Numbered from the stretch's first letter, positions 39,201 to 52,249 are shown. The stretch is 64,000 nt of DNA from Setaria digitata (GCA_003640385.1 RCAB01000030.1:186001-250000); one strand, 5' to 3'. Notes: a model not told the origin generated them from the sequence alone. Numbers and translations are program-made.

Positions 39201-40235
39201 ATTAATCGTGAACAGCACAATATTCGAAACAGACTAGGAACACTCTGCAGGTGACAATTTACAGTGCTAATAATAGTTCTTTTGGAAAAAAGTTAATTTG
39301 TTTTTAATGCTAATATTGCAAAACTGAAATTTCGAAATTAGATGTCTATAAAGAACGAGAGAAGAAAAAAAAAGATAGGTCAGTGACAACAATTGTACTG
39401 AGAGGGTACCTTTCCAGTGTAGAATTTCTACCTTAGCTGTTAGGAAAACTGAACATCGACCACACTCGAAATCCCAATGTACTCAAGAGTATGACTTCAA
39501 TATTTACTCTAGAGACCTGGCAAATATGATCAAATGTATTGAGCCTGTCACGAGAAGTGGCTGCGGCGAAGGTGCAGCTAAAATGATGCTCAAATTCATC
39601 ACTGTTGGCTTCACGAGGTAAGTTTATCCGTAGTATTTTAACTGATTTCTATACAAAACGTAGAATAATCAATCGAAGTATGAAAAAGATTAGAGAAGGC
39701 ATATGAAAAGAGGACATCAAGGCTCTGCTTTTCATTTTCTTCAAAAACATCCGATCTCAGAATCCTCAGCTCACTACTATTCCTCCAGGTCCCTTTTTCT
39801 CTAGTACTCGGAAGTGAAATTAATCAGAAATCGAATTTAAACCAAGCAATAGGACTTGTCATTTACGTAAGAAAGCATAATTTGTATTGAAAATTAAAAA
39901 AAAAAAAAAAGTAAGAAAAAGTAGTTGGTCTACTGCACTGTTTAGCTCCGTTTCAGATCAAAATTTATTCTTAAATAATAACGGGAAATTTCCGAAATTT
40001 CAGCTTTGAACAATTATACAATCATCTTGGTATTACTGATCAGCTGCCTCATTCTTGCCGGCAACTGCTCAATTTGACCTTTGAAAATGGAATTAACAAT
40101 GATAGATGGTTAATTTTTTCGTCTACACAAACACGTAGTCGTTACCCAGGAAATGAAATGTTTTCGGATGATGGTTCCCAAGCCATTCCAAGCATCATTT
40201 TTTTATTGCTCAGCTTTTTACTTTTTTATAATTAA
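36261..40235 (+). CDS. CPG4-like Cys-rich surface protein, probable GPI anchor (5' partial)
   Basis: Plus-strand exons: 36261-36338, 37689- or 37704-37819, 38905-38935 (31 nt), 39120-39250, 39444-39617, 40014-40235; every junction keeps phase. The product has regularly spaced Cys: RVDKCLEEC, GLRFICVEQ, FFRNLPCLAQYEPVAMSRC, LGTLC, SQCTQEYDFNIYSRDL, MIKCIEP, SGCGEG and LPHSCRQLL. This is the layout I associate with the nematode chondroitin proteoglycan 4 (CPG4) domain family of secreted proteins; the assignment is from memory of the pattern. The C-terminus is a spacer followed by a short hydrophobic tail (IPSIIFLLLSFLLFYN) with no basic residues after it, as in GPI-anchor signals. The first exon found starts in phase 2, so at least one upstream exon, expected to carry a signal peptide, is missing. 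It converges on MCAT, with 123 bp between stop codons. Confidence 0.7.
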
Positions 40236-40358
40236 GCCCTTCCTTATTAAGTCTAAATTTAACTACTTTTGAAATTTTGAAATATGAACATCACAAAATT
40301 TCATTTAAGCCACTTCGAAAATATCTGATAAACAGATATGTCGTCTAAAAAAAGAATC

Positions 40359-43300
40359 CTACACAGCGCAACTGACGTAACTGTTGTAAGCTTTTTTGCT
40401 GATTTTCAAGAGCATCGTACCAAGTTGCTTTCCTGGCCCTACTTCCATGTATGTCGGAAATTTGTAGTCCTGAAATGAAGTAGAATTTTAGAAATCACAT
40501 TCATTCAAGTGGATCGGAAACCTGTGGCAAGTGAATTAAATAGCAAGAAATGTTCTCAAAAAATTCATATTTAAAAGCTCATAACAAAAAAGTATGAAAA
40601 TTTTGCAAATAATTTTGGCCATTCAAAAACTAACAATACAAACAAGCAGTGTCACGTGATATTTACCTGATGTTTTGCATGAAGCAACTGCTGGATCTGT
40701 TCCCATTTCACTGGCGAGCAAACTTGCCTAATGATTGCCTCACGAATTTGTTTTTCTCTGTATATATGCAATTTGCCTGTGTAGTTTGAATAAATGTTTA
40801 TTCGCGGCTGTTGGTTAATTTTTACATCTAAAAATAAAATTCAACTAGTTTTCAATATTCAACAGCGGAATATTAATTCAAATGAGTTATTTGGGTAACC
40901 ATCTTACACGGTTAACTGTATTCTTTTTTATTAAGGATTAAAATAAGAATCTAATTCCCAACTTTGACACAACAGTTCCTATTGTAACAGTGTCTCGCGA
41001 ACTATCAGAAAGGATATTACCGACAATAATAAACAGCCAACCGAAGGTAAAGATAATTAACAACAATCCTCTTTTTTCCCCAAATTTCAAACACATAGTT
41101 CCTATGAGGTTTCATGAAAGCATATAATGATCCGAAATGCTCAATAAGCAGACCAACCTTTCAGAGCAATCTTCAGTGTATCAGCAGCATCCTTCATCAA
41201 CGTGGTATGAAATGCGCCACTTACGGCTAGCCTTTTTACTATCTAAAAATATCAATGCTTGAGAAAAACAAAAGATGAATGAAAGAGAACATAATCAAGA
41301 TAAAAAATACCTGAAATACATATTTCTCTTGATTATTCTCCAAAAACCTGATACAATTTTCTGTTGCTCCAATAACTTTCATACCACAAAACAGATAATT
41401 GGCTACTTCACATACCGGAAATGTATCCTTTTCCCTAAAATATAATACCTTAAATACATGCAATTTAAGGGTCTATTGAGGCCTCGATATTTTATTTAAA
41501 TTTCTGAAAGCTAAACTCTGAATGAAAAGGAAGGAATCTTCAATTTTAAATTACATATATCAGCACAGATAACACAATAAGAAAGAGAATATAAACAAAC
41601 GAGGCATAAGTTTTGGCTTCTTCCAGAGCTTCTTCCAACCGTGTAGCCGCATTTACCCGTATCGCTAGCATTCCAGAACTTTGTCGTAAGCTACACTGGT
41701 GCATAGCCTCAGCACGAATTTTTACCAATCGAAGAGCTGGATAAAAATTTTCTGATTCAAATCATTATACTTCTTGCCATGATATAAAATCCATTATGAA
41801 CTCAAGTTAAAATTCAGGAAGGTAATTGACCTCAGCACGAATTTTTACCAATCGAAGAGCTGGACAAAATTTTCTGATTCAAATCATTATACTTCTTGCC
41901 ATGATATAAAATCCATTATGAACTCAAGTTAAAATTCAGGAAGGTAATTGAAAGAGCTCAACTATGAAACTCAATTCAACTCATTGCTAGTATTTCATTG
42001 AGTATTTTAACCGTCTCATGAATTTAAATATAATAAAGAGTGCTGAAATAAGTTCGATTTCTTTATTGCTAATCTTGCACAAATTTGCAAAAAGATGATA
42101 TGGAAATAAACTGCAAACTGCTGATAACTGCGATGATAAAATCAAAGAAAAATAGTAGTAAATATCAAAGAAAAATAAATATATAATGAAAGTAAATATC
42201 CAGTTAATTCAACATAAAATAACGGCAGTGGAAAATTCCTATCCAGTGCAGACGTATAATCGCACTATTAGGCATGGCATTATAAAATTATCAATGACAG
42301 CTTTTCACAAATTCTATTAAACTGTTTTTTTTTTTTATGGAGTATTATGTATCTTGCAGTAAAATTAAGAAAATGTAAATAAACAAATGAAAGTTAAGAT
42401 ATTACGAGGTTTTAGAAACCAAAAACACAAAACCATTTGCAATCATCAAGCGAGACTTACCGTCCTCGAAAGACAGTATTTCAGCCAGGACAAGCGCAGC
42501 AAATTCACCAACACTAAAACCAGCAACCTCAGTCAAACGAACTGTCAGTGTTTCATCTTCTGCTTTCGCCTTTTCCCATGCAGCCAACGAACTGACAAAA
42601 ACAGCTGGTTGACAATACAGCGTTTGATCCAGTTTTGACTTTGGTCCTAATGAAATCTAATTGAAATACATATAAAGAATCTTGAAGCTTAACTGCTAAT
42701 TTTGTTGCTTTATTCTATATTTACTCCATATAATTTTGTTGTGAGCTAGAAAACGTTATTATAGAAATTCTATAAAAAGAAATGTAAAATCAAAGCAAAA
42801 ATTATAAAAAATTTATCCTTTTGTTTTTGTGACTGTCTCTTTTTAAAATACTTTGCTACAAAATTATTCAACAAATTAATTCCATCACCATCAACTTATA
42901 TTTTCATTTTAGTTTTTTATTACACGAAAACCAACCTTCCAAACACAATTTCAGTAAATCATACTGCAATATTTCGGATGCTTCCTTGTAAACATCAACT
43001 GCTTTATTGCAGTCCAACACCTAAATGCATTAATCTGTTGACAATGCTGTATCTTGATTCTTAAATTTCCAAAGCCAATATCAAAAATCTAGCTTACCTT
43101 AGTACCCATCCCAACGTGCTGAGTTCCTTGGCCAGGAAACAAAACAACCACCTGTTCTTCGATAGGTATTTGACTGAAATCAAGCTTCGTACTTCTGCTT
43201 TTGTTACCACCAGTTTTAGTATCGCTTGTCGTGACTTTTGGTAATTTATTTTTGAAAAGGCGATATAATTCCTGCAAGTGCAACACTGATTTTCAAGAGC

Positions 43301-43794
43301 AAATTATGCCAGTTTAGATTTTTTTATCCATAACAAATGACTGAGGGAACGCTGAAGGGGACGGAGAAGATACTTAAATCTGACTGCAGGTAAATTTTGA
43401 ACCAAATTAAAGATTCGGAACCTATTTCCAAGCACAGTTACATACCATTTTTAAAAATAAAACTATCAAACTTTGACAGGGAAAGTAAGTTATAAGACTT
43501 CTGAAGTAAAAAAAAAAAAGAAAATAACGCCAACTATATCCAATGAGGTCCAATAAAACCAGAAGAAAAATCTGCGCATCATTCCAACAAAACATAATTG
43601 ATGACGGGTTCAAAAATTACCTTTTCCGGATATGGCAAAGAAGTGCAGGGATCAACGAAAGATGCTTGTACATCTGCATAAGTTGAAGCATCATTTAACC
43701 ACTTAGTTGACCCATCACTGCCACTACTAGTGTTCCTGCTAGATCGAAACTTCTTCAAAAAATGATGCAAAGCATGTTTCCTGAAGAATGCCAT
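40359..43794 (-). CDS. MCAT: Malonyl-CoA:acyl carrier protein transacylase, mitochondrial
   Basis: Transfers malonyl from CoA to mitochondrial acyl carrier protein in type II fatty-acid synthesis, feeding octanoate and lipoate production. Exons: 40359-40469, 40667-40827, 41158-41242, 41311-41434, 41601-41736, 42461-42646, 42936-43020, 43098-43271, 43621-43794, all in phase. Motifs follow the FabD/MCAT order: VLFPGQGTQHVGMG, CQPAVFV, nucleophile elbow AGFSVGEFAAL (Ser in GxSxG), VKIRAEAM, VCEVANYLF, catalytic His in VSGAFHT, SPVKWEQ and MEVGPGKQLG. The N-terminus (MAFFRKHALHHFLKKFRSS) is basic and lacks acid residues, as a mitochondrial presequence should. ATG at 43792-43794; an acceptor-like TTGCAG lies about 9 bases upstream, fitting trans-splicing. 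Stop TAG at 40359-40361. About 410 residues, near the family length. Confidence 0.95.
41707..41951. repeat. 123-bp tandem duplication containing an exon start of MCAT
   Basis: Copies 41707-41829 and 41830-41951 differ by one substitution and one deleted base (gctggataaaaa versus gctggacaaaa). Copy 1 contains the real acceptor (CCAG at 41737-41740 on the minus strand) and the first part of the exon 41601-41736. Copy 2, upstream in gene orientation, repeats the acceptor and the first 29 nt of that exon. Confidence 0.9.
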
Positions 43795-44916
43795 TTCAAA
43801 TACCTGCAACATGAATGAATATCAACCTCCATGTGAAATCCTGACTAGAAAATTCAATGAATAATACTGAGAACTAAGAACAATATATCGAGAGCACAAA
43901 TACCTATTCCAACTGTTGCTTTAGTATCGTATGAATTGAAATCTAGAGATGTAGCAGCCCTGTAACCCATTTACATAAATATACTAATAAAAGAACACTG
44001 ACCACACCAAATCAATCATAGACCAATACTCAAAAGTCACCCAACATGCATTTAATTTAAGCTCCAAAAATCCTTATCACCCAAAACGCTCTCTGAAGTC
44101 AGTCTTGACTCCTAGACACTCAATGAAATAATTTCCCGATTTAATTGGTTTCTGAATAATATTTTCAATGACTTTACTTAATAGCAGTTTTACAAAGCAA
44201 ATCATTCGTGATTTTATTAAAATAATTATTACAACTATAAAAAGGAATGACAAAAAGAATCCTTTTTTTATACAAGCAGAAGGTATCATGAAGTCTAGCA
44301 ATATCAGAAATAGTATAAACTAAACAAACAAATATTATATGAAACACACCGGTGTCAAGAAGAGAGGTTAAATCCCGGGACAAGAAACAAGTAATTTTTT
44401 TTCCAGGAAAAAAGAGCAAAATTAAAAAGAGAAAAAAGGACTGGGAGTTAAAAAAATATCAAACTTTACAATAAATAAAAAGGAAAAGCACTTCTTAAAG
44501 CTACAATAACATTATGCATTTATAATACTTACAGAAGAAAATCACATCAGATTTTTAAATATTTTGAAGAAAAATCCACAAACAATTTTGTTTACAATTT
44601 TTTCTTCAAAAAAACATTCGAAAAGTTAACAGTGTTCAAAGCAATATATACAATATCGCCAGTAATGAACCGTTCCATTTGAAGAGACTAGAAACGACCG
44701 GGATAGCAAATGAAACCAAGTTGTTTGCAAATTAAAAAACCGTTGCTCCTACTTTACAACTGGAAAGAATATCACGAAACCAAATTGCTTCTCTTAAGAT
44801 TGTAAAAAAAAAAAAAAAAGGAACAGCTAATACTTTTTCTTAAAAAAGTTATATTACAGTGTTTTGAAATCTAACTTGTCTGAAGTATTCTAAACATTCT
44901 TGAGAAAATGATTTTA
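43795..44916. other. Intergenic region, no gene seen
   Basis: About 1.1 kb separating MCAT from the upstream tandem ADP-glucokinase gene. It is AT-rich with poly-A runs. The longest open frames (74-81 codons, minus, 44077-44419) are hydrophobic low-complexity and overlap one another, so they are not believed to be genes. Confidence 0.5.
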
Positions 44917-47900
44917 TCACCAAGAAGAAAAGCGATAAAACTGAGAAAATATAAGTGCAGTAGCAGAGACGGCATCATCAGTACCAACTGTTCTGGTTGG
45001 GAATTTGCATATGAGAGCCGGAGTATAGATAAACACGACATCATTTCGCATCCATGAAGCTATGGGCCTGAAACATAAAATAACATTTGAACATTTTTTA
45101 TATTAACTATTTCTAGAACAGCAACAGCAGCATCTAGAAATAGTTAATATGCATTTTTCAGAAATCTTTTGGACTTATGATTCATTATCTATTTTCCAGC
45201 AATAAAGTCGCAAAATTCGATAAAAAGATGACCTGTGAGGTTCGAAGACATACTGCTTCCCGAGTTCTTTGTCGAGCAAATGAGCTTTTGAAATTCTTAA
45301 TTCCAAATCATCTGTATTTAAATCACTTGTAATTTTGCAAGATTGACGAGCTGCAACCTTTGCGCCTGCCGCTAACCCTGCAGCTAAATTGGACCAATCC
45401 GTGCCTTTGTAAACCTAAGAATATTAGCTTCAAAACCCAAAACATTATCACAGTATTAGTTAAAAATCTGTATCTCGCTGAAAACGCCGAAACTACCAGA
45501 AACCAAAAATTTCTCGACGCGTAATAAGTAACTAACCATTAAGTGAAAAGTAAGGGATTGAAAATGTATTCTGGATAATCTATACTTGTAATTTTCTGAT
45601 TCTGGATCACTACTATCATGTCCGAATTTCGTCAACAACCAATACAGCATTTCAACCACCTTAAAATCAACGTTCAACGTTCTGATTTCACCGCAACATA
45701 TGCATTTTTCTATTAATAAAATGCAATACAATCTACTAAGATTAATTATGTAGTTATGACAAAACAAGTGAAACTACAATAAACTCTAAATCTTACCTTA
45801 TGCACATGTAATGCACCCGGAAAAACCGGATAAAGATGTGTGTATGGTCCATTCCCAACATTAGAGAAAAATGCCAGTTCTTGCTCGTTTAAACCTAATG
45901 AATCGACGTGAGGTACGATCTGGAAGAAATTATTACTATAAAGAAAGTGTAGTGTAGTGAAGAACATTCTAGTAAACTAAAGTGCACTGAGAATACGACA
46001 CTGAATACAAATCATATCTACATTGATTTTGCGCCTAAAAGATGAAATAAGAAGCAACTATTCGTCGAAATGAACAACAAATAAATTTCAAGCTAAACCG
46101 ACTGAAACTTTAACATGAAAAAAAAGAAACCCTTTTGAGAACTTCAGCCACATGATCAGGATTACCCATATTTCCAAGTTCGAAATGAATGGGGATATTG
46201 TGCTCTACTTGCAACAAACTCCTTTTAATCAAGCGGAGTTTTTCCATCCGCATTTCTTTATTCTGCAAATGGAAATAACATTGAAATATATGCTAAGGGA
46301 AAAAAGTAAACAGAAAAATTAACACAGTAAACTGGTAATTGTAATTTCACATCTTTTGATTAAAATGATATGAAATCCACCTGATTCTGTAGATGGTGAA
46401 CACCAGTTAGAATGACTAGATCGGGGTTAAATTGACTTATTGCTTTGAAGAACATTTCGATCACAACAGCACTCCCACTAAATAATGATATATAGTAGAA
46501 TAGAGTTCGGATATGTCGAGTTTTAAAACATTCAGCATTTGCTCCATTTTTGTTAGAGTTCTCTAAAACGCACCTATACTGATCGTGTGAAGCAATAAAA
46601 CGTGAAGAAGCCGGTGCTACATACTCGCCAAGAATTTCGCCTTGTTTATATTCCATAATGACATGCAGCTCATCTTTCACGATACGGGTTGAATTCGTAC
46701 GAACTATTGATGGATGAAGTAAGACTTGACTTCGAGGTCCAATAGGTCCAACCAAATATGCCTAAAACATCAAAAGAGTAATACACGTCACGAACAAATT
46801 ATTTTCTTATTTGTCAGACGTATTCAGTTCACCATTAGTTTGTACTGATAACATGGAATAAGTCTTATGAACTAAATCATTAAACATCTTCAAATCCAAA
46901 CAATTTAATTAATTTCACACGGATTTTGTAGCGAACAGAGAATGTAGAAGAGTATAACTTACAGTAGTTCTTGGAAAAGAAGTAGCAATCTTTTCCGCCA
47001 TTAAAGCCGCATTTCCACCAATGTAATAATGAGGTCGATGACGAGGTTCACTGGCGAACTGCACAAGTGTATGAAAGACTTTCGGATCTAACATATGTCT
47101 AGAATATTACAAGAATTGAAAGCATCGATTTCAGGAAGCCTCAATGATATCATTTAAAAAATATCAACTGCTTGGACAAATAATCCTGCCAAGCTCTGAT
47201 ATAAAATCACCTTTCTGCAGCAGCACCTCGCGAAAAGAAATAAGCGAAAGATTCATACAAATCGCTAACATTGCTGATCACCTAAAAACAGCTTCACTTT
47301 TACTAGAAATTTACCATTCTTCTGCTCCTTTATGCACTACTTCATGTCGGTCAGGATGTCCACAGCTTTATAACCTTCCAGTCTGAGTATATGAATCTAC
47401 AAAGAATTCTTCATTCGCTTGATCTGCAACGCTTAACTTCTCAAAATTCTTAAACGCAAAAAACTAAAATATAAAGTCAGCTGGATTAGTACTTCAAATC
47501 ATATCATTATTCATCAAACGATTGCAAATTACGATACTGGATCAATATAAAGAATTATGAAAATAGGCAACTTCATGATCTCTGCGATGAGTGGGAGTAA
47601 TATTTAGGCGTTCCAATAAACTCGTCCCGGCAACAACCATATCAACATTGCAATTAATCCTGGAATTTTTAAAACAGGAAAATAACACAACTAAAAAGCC
47701 ACTTATAAATTTAAACCTAGACCTAAAAAATTATTTGTTCAGAAAAAGATCTTGAGTTTGAAGCGTACCACACACCTCAAAATCCATAATTATGTTTGAA
47801 AATATTTCTAAGGAATACAATGAAGACTACGGAAAGCAAAAACAAACCCGATCACTACCCGTCGGAAAAGCATTGTTGGTTGCGTGATCACCTTATCCCA

Positions 47901-48041
47901 TGCCAACATTACAGATTGCTCAACTGAGTAAGACTGCTTCCGATGTTGTTCGTTGAAATAGCTATAGAGCCATGGTACCACGGCAAAAACGAACGAAAGA
48001 TGAAGTAGTCGATTATATGGTGCATTCCACCACAATATCAT
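44917..48041 (-). CDS. ADPGK: ADP-dependent glucokinase
   Basis: Phosphorylates glucose using ADP as donor; in animals it is an ER-membrane protein of the ribokinase fold. Exons: 44917-45067, 45234-45414, 45537-45659, 45797-45919, 46131-46262, 46381-46477, 46574-46761, 46963-47098, 47375-47463, about 47593-47659, 47848-48041, all in phase; about 485 residues. Matches to human ADPGK in order: GINCNVDMVVAG, YYIGGNAALMAEK, VGPIGPR, SRFIASHDQY, SLGLNEQELAFF, RLSRIHFQSL and the active-site segment RTVGTDDAVS. The N-terminus has a hydrophobic segment (LLHLSFVFAVVPWLYSYF), matching the ER anchor of the human enzyme. ATG at 48039-48041, with TTGCAG about 13 bases upstream. The catalytic Asp is kept, but the Gly before it is Asp (see findings). 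Confidence 0.95.
45100..45150. repeat. 18-bp perfect inverted repeat with 15-nt loop, ADPGK intron
   Basis: Left arm 45100-45117 (atattaactatttctaga) and right arm 45133-45150 are exact reverse complements; the loop is a CAG/CAA-type run (acagcaacagcagca). It lies in the last intron of the ADP-glucokinase gene, 33 bp from the last exon, so the pre-mRNA can fold a strong hairpin there. Confidence 0.9.
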
Positions 48042-49815
48042 TCCCAATGGATCCTGCAATTACTTCACTTAACGTTAAAAAACATTCCCAGTGCTTCATT
48101 CCACTCCAAATTAACTCAATCGTAACGATATGAACTCAAAGACTAGCAGTTATCAGTGAGCTAAAACTAACCAGGAGTTAAAATGATTGTAAAATCTTAC
48201 AGTAAGAGAGCCACAAAGTCATTTCTGGGAAAAATTCATTTCACTGCTACTATTAATGAGTCTCAGCTCTCAGCGAATAATCAATCAGTTATTACATCTT
48301 TCAAGTACAATATCCTCTTGTACAGCTAATCATCTCAGCCACAATACTTCGTTAGCAATCTACGACCACCGAGAATCTACAAAAAAAAAAAGAAAAAAAA
48401 TCTACAACCAGTAAAATGCAGACATCAAAAATGCCACAACACTGAATAAGAAGTAGAAAAAATTCACACAAATTATGAGTACCTCTCTCTACCAGACAAG
48501 CCTTTACTACAATCTGTTATGTTAGAAATGTTTTCTAACTGAGCAGTTTGCACTTTCCTCTTTCGAAATCTGCACACTTCTCACCATAGTCACTTTTTCT
48601 CAACCACCCCACTCAATTCTCCTACTTGCAGAGCAAATCCAGTCCCTCCACAATACTTGTATTTAGCCCCTTCTAGACAGGAGATTAAAAGCCAAACCAT
48701 AGGGAAAGAAATAAATTTCAAAAACTAATAAATGAAACAGGAAACAGAAAGCTTTATCACGAACATTGATAACGGTTAAATTAAAGAGTTTTTTCTGAAT
48801 GAGCAAAAAAATAACCAGCAGAAAGGAAGAAAGTGGTAGAAGATAACAACACTATATCGAGGAAGATATCTGGAAACAAAAGGCTATGCACAATAAACAG
48901 CAACAAAACTTAAAGTTGAATAAATCAAAATCGAAATAGATATATAATACCGTTCACAAAATCATAGAAACATAAATCAAAAAAGGTTGAAGCGTTAAAA
49001 TGGGGACATATACAGCAATTAAAAAGCATTATACCCAGGAATTAAAACTTTTCCCTCATCATAAATGGAACTGGAAGTTCTGATTCATTTCCGAAAGATT
49101 CCTGGTTTACAAATCATGTACCTCTTCTGTTAGGGTGTGGCACTAAGGGAAATCAGATACAGTCAGTTAGGAGAACAATCTTTGAAAAATGAACAAACAC
49201 AAAAACGTTGTAACCACAGAAACATGGAAATTTTTCATGTAGTGAAAACAAAATCAACCAAGCATTAATCTTGATGTAATTTCCATTTCTAAGCAATATG
49301 TCCTTTCAAACAGTGAATTGTTACCAGCTTGTGCAATCTCCAAACAAATGTTGCCAAAGTTTATTCCTGTAAAAATGTGAAAAAGGAATTAATTCAAATC
49401 ATTCATAATGGATTTAATTAGATCCTACAAAAAAAAGTTCCTATTCTTACGAAAACCTCACCTTTTCATTTGCTTTTAGTGATCATATGCGTTCCTGTCA
49501 AAATCAGAATACTTCATCTTTTAAAAAAAAGAAATACCTTCTGTCACTGTAACATTCTCAATAAAATGAAGTTTAACTTCGGATAATTTTAGAAAATTTT
49601 ACTTGCTACAATTTCATATATTCTATTCGTCTTTCTTTTCCTTTTTCTTCATTTTTAAAAGGAATAATTGAAGAAAAAAAATCTTTTACAGTAATCATAA
49701 TACTGAAAATTGTGCAAAAGGGACATAGAGCAAAACAAATGCAAAAATCTCCTAAATTTAGGCTCATGCAGTATAAAATATCAGAGTCAATCTAAGCACC
49801 TCAGTCTCTAGATTT
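48042..49815. other. Intergenic region, no gene seen
   Basis: About 1.8 kb between the ADPGK start and the HORMA gene stop, on the same strand. No open frame with coding character was found on either strand. It contains short pyrimidine-rich and poly-A stretches only. Confidence 0.5.
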
Positions 49816-52204
49816 TTAAAAAATACAACTGAAATAAATGACCTTGTTATAGTCAGCTTTTGAACGACTGATTTTCATTTTCTTCGCCTTTGGCTCGGAA
49901 GTCGACAGTATTCTAACATCTGGGCTGCAATGCATGAACAATTTTCTCAAATTGATTTTCTATTTCAAAGTGTTATTGAACGATAACTCAACTAAGAGAA
50001 GCTCAACAGATTATATCACCGCAACAGCAATTGCTTTTGCAATAATATCTTTTCAGCAGGAATTGGTTCACCTTGTAGTATCTGATTCGGAACTGATGCT
50101 GATTTCAGACGACGGTTTTTCGATCTCCGAGGCTTTGTTAAGTATGGATCCACGATTAGCAGCTTCCGTAACCGTTGGCAAAGCTAAAATTTTAGAGAAA
50201 AAAATATGAATATGAGTTTGCTCAAAATTTACAATCTTGAAATTATTAATAAATAAAAAGAGCAAGAAAAATGATACAAAGCAGATTTCTACAAAAACTA
50301 AAATTGTGGACTTTCATTTGCTGGAAAACATAAAAAGTTGCGGCACTTCAACTATGGAATCAAACAAAAAAAAAAAAAAAAAATGTGAAATAAATACTCA
50401 AAAAGTCCATTCTGTCAACTTACAAACAGTAGAATCCAGTAGCGGTGAATTTATGTAAGGACCACTCGGGGAACCGAACGTTGCGAACTGTCCCGAACTT
50501 TCCGGGACCTCTTCGCTGTCTAAGCATAAAACAAAGCAAATAAGAAAATAAAAGAAGAGAGAAGAAAAAAATAAAATCAGAAGAGAACTTCTATTGACGG
50601 TTCGAGTGATCTGTAACAAAATACCCTTCGACTGATAAAAATGTCGGCCGTTTCTGTATGTTATGTTGTTATAAAACTAATTTCACACCTAAAGGCCCGG
50701 TTAACTATCAATAATTGTTATCCATAGCTATCGAAATATACGCAAAGTCCCTTGTCCAATACTTCGACCACATCATTTATAAGTGCCAAATAAAACATTC
50801 AGAGCATAACTTAAAATGAGGAAAAGAAAAATGAAAAATAAAGGACGGAGAGGGTGATTAACAACAATAAATTCATATTAGAAACCATATTAAAAAAAAA
50901 GAGAAATTCAACAACGACAAGTTACCTCCAAGATACTCCAAGCTGGAATCACTCATGTGCAAATCTGTCGTGCTGATTAATGCTTCCACGCACTTCAAAA
51001 TAACTTTCTCCGTTTCATCAGGTTCTATGATGAAAATAAAATCAAAATTTAATGCGTAGCAAAGCAAAAAAAAAACGAATTCTTTCTGATATAATGAGAT
51101 AAAAATTATAAGTAAAAAAAACTCAGAAAAATTCTTAAAATTATGCAACGGGATTCTAACCGTTACTTCAAAAATTGTGGGATAATTAAATAAGAGATAG
51201 TAATTAAGTAACAAGTAATACTTTTATTACACAAACTTTATTTGTATATGGAGGTGAAACCAAATGCATAAAAGAAGTTACTGTTTGAAAAATTTTCTCC
51301 AGATAAAGAAGATCGTACTGACTCCATAATTTCATCGCCACTCTCCTTTGAAGAGGTAGTCAAAACTTCCATTACCGCGTCTGATGAAGAAATGCAAAAA
51401 GGCATTAATTCTGATTTATTACCTCCAGCTTCGACGATTTTCTGAAAAAAAATTTGATTATGGAATATATAAATATAGTAGTAAACGAATAAATGATCTT
51501 TCAAAAAAAGGAAAAAAAAGAAAAGGAAAAAAAACCTATATCACAATCTCAGAAAACTTTGTAAGTGAACATAATTGATTCATTACCCGCCTTACCCCTC
51601 TCTTTCCCTGCTTCTCCACCATATTTCACCTTTTTGGGTTTTTGAAACTTAAAACTATATCAAGAATTCTAGCCCCAGCCTGCACGAAAGCCATAAAAGA
51701 ATCGAAACAACAAATAATTATAAAATATCAAGCAATCATTCACTCTGTCCTTCTTTGGCCGACAAGTTGGAGTTTCACAAATCGTCCTCTCGGTTATCTG
51801 CAAAAGTCACCTCTTGAAAAAGATCTCAAAACAACTGTCCTTGAACAGAATAATGCAAATCAATTTCCGGTTAGATATGACTTTTAAGATATACAGATTA
51901 TGAAACATTTAAGCTGCAATATTAATTCTGCTGAACTGTAACGAACTGACTAGACTTGACCACATTTTAGTCAAGCGTCGTCACAACTAATACCTTTTAT
52001 ATTCTTGGAAATTTTTTTAGTGAACAAGCATAACTCTTATTCAAAACGGGTTCAGTGAAATCTTCAGAAGTTGGAGAGAAAAAAGCATGTTCATAAAAAT
52101 TTTCCCACATGTGAAATGTCGTGGAGCACTTATTTTCTCGGTTTCGTAAAATTCCAAAACTCAAAAAATACAGGTTATTTATTATATTAAATCAAAATCA
52201 TGCA

Positions 52205-52249
<45 letters not shown>

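Noticed and set aside
44077..44419. Two overlapping hydrophobic minus frames between MCAT and ADPGK
   Set aside because: Different frames of the same AT-rich DNA; look like chance open frames.
50072..50183. Alternative frame giving a basic Arg-rich tail for the HORMA protein
   Set aside because: It requires the weaker GTTTGT donor at 50422-50427. The consensus GTAAGT donor at 50418-50423 gives a frame consistent across both following exons.
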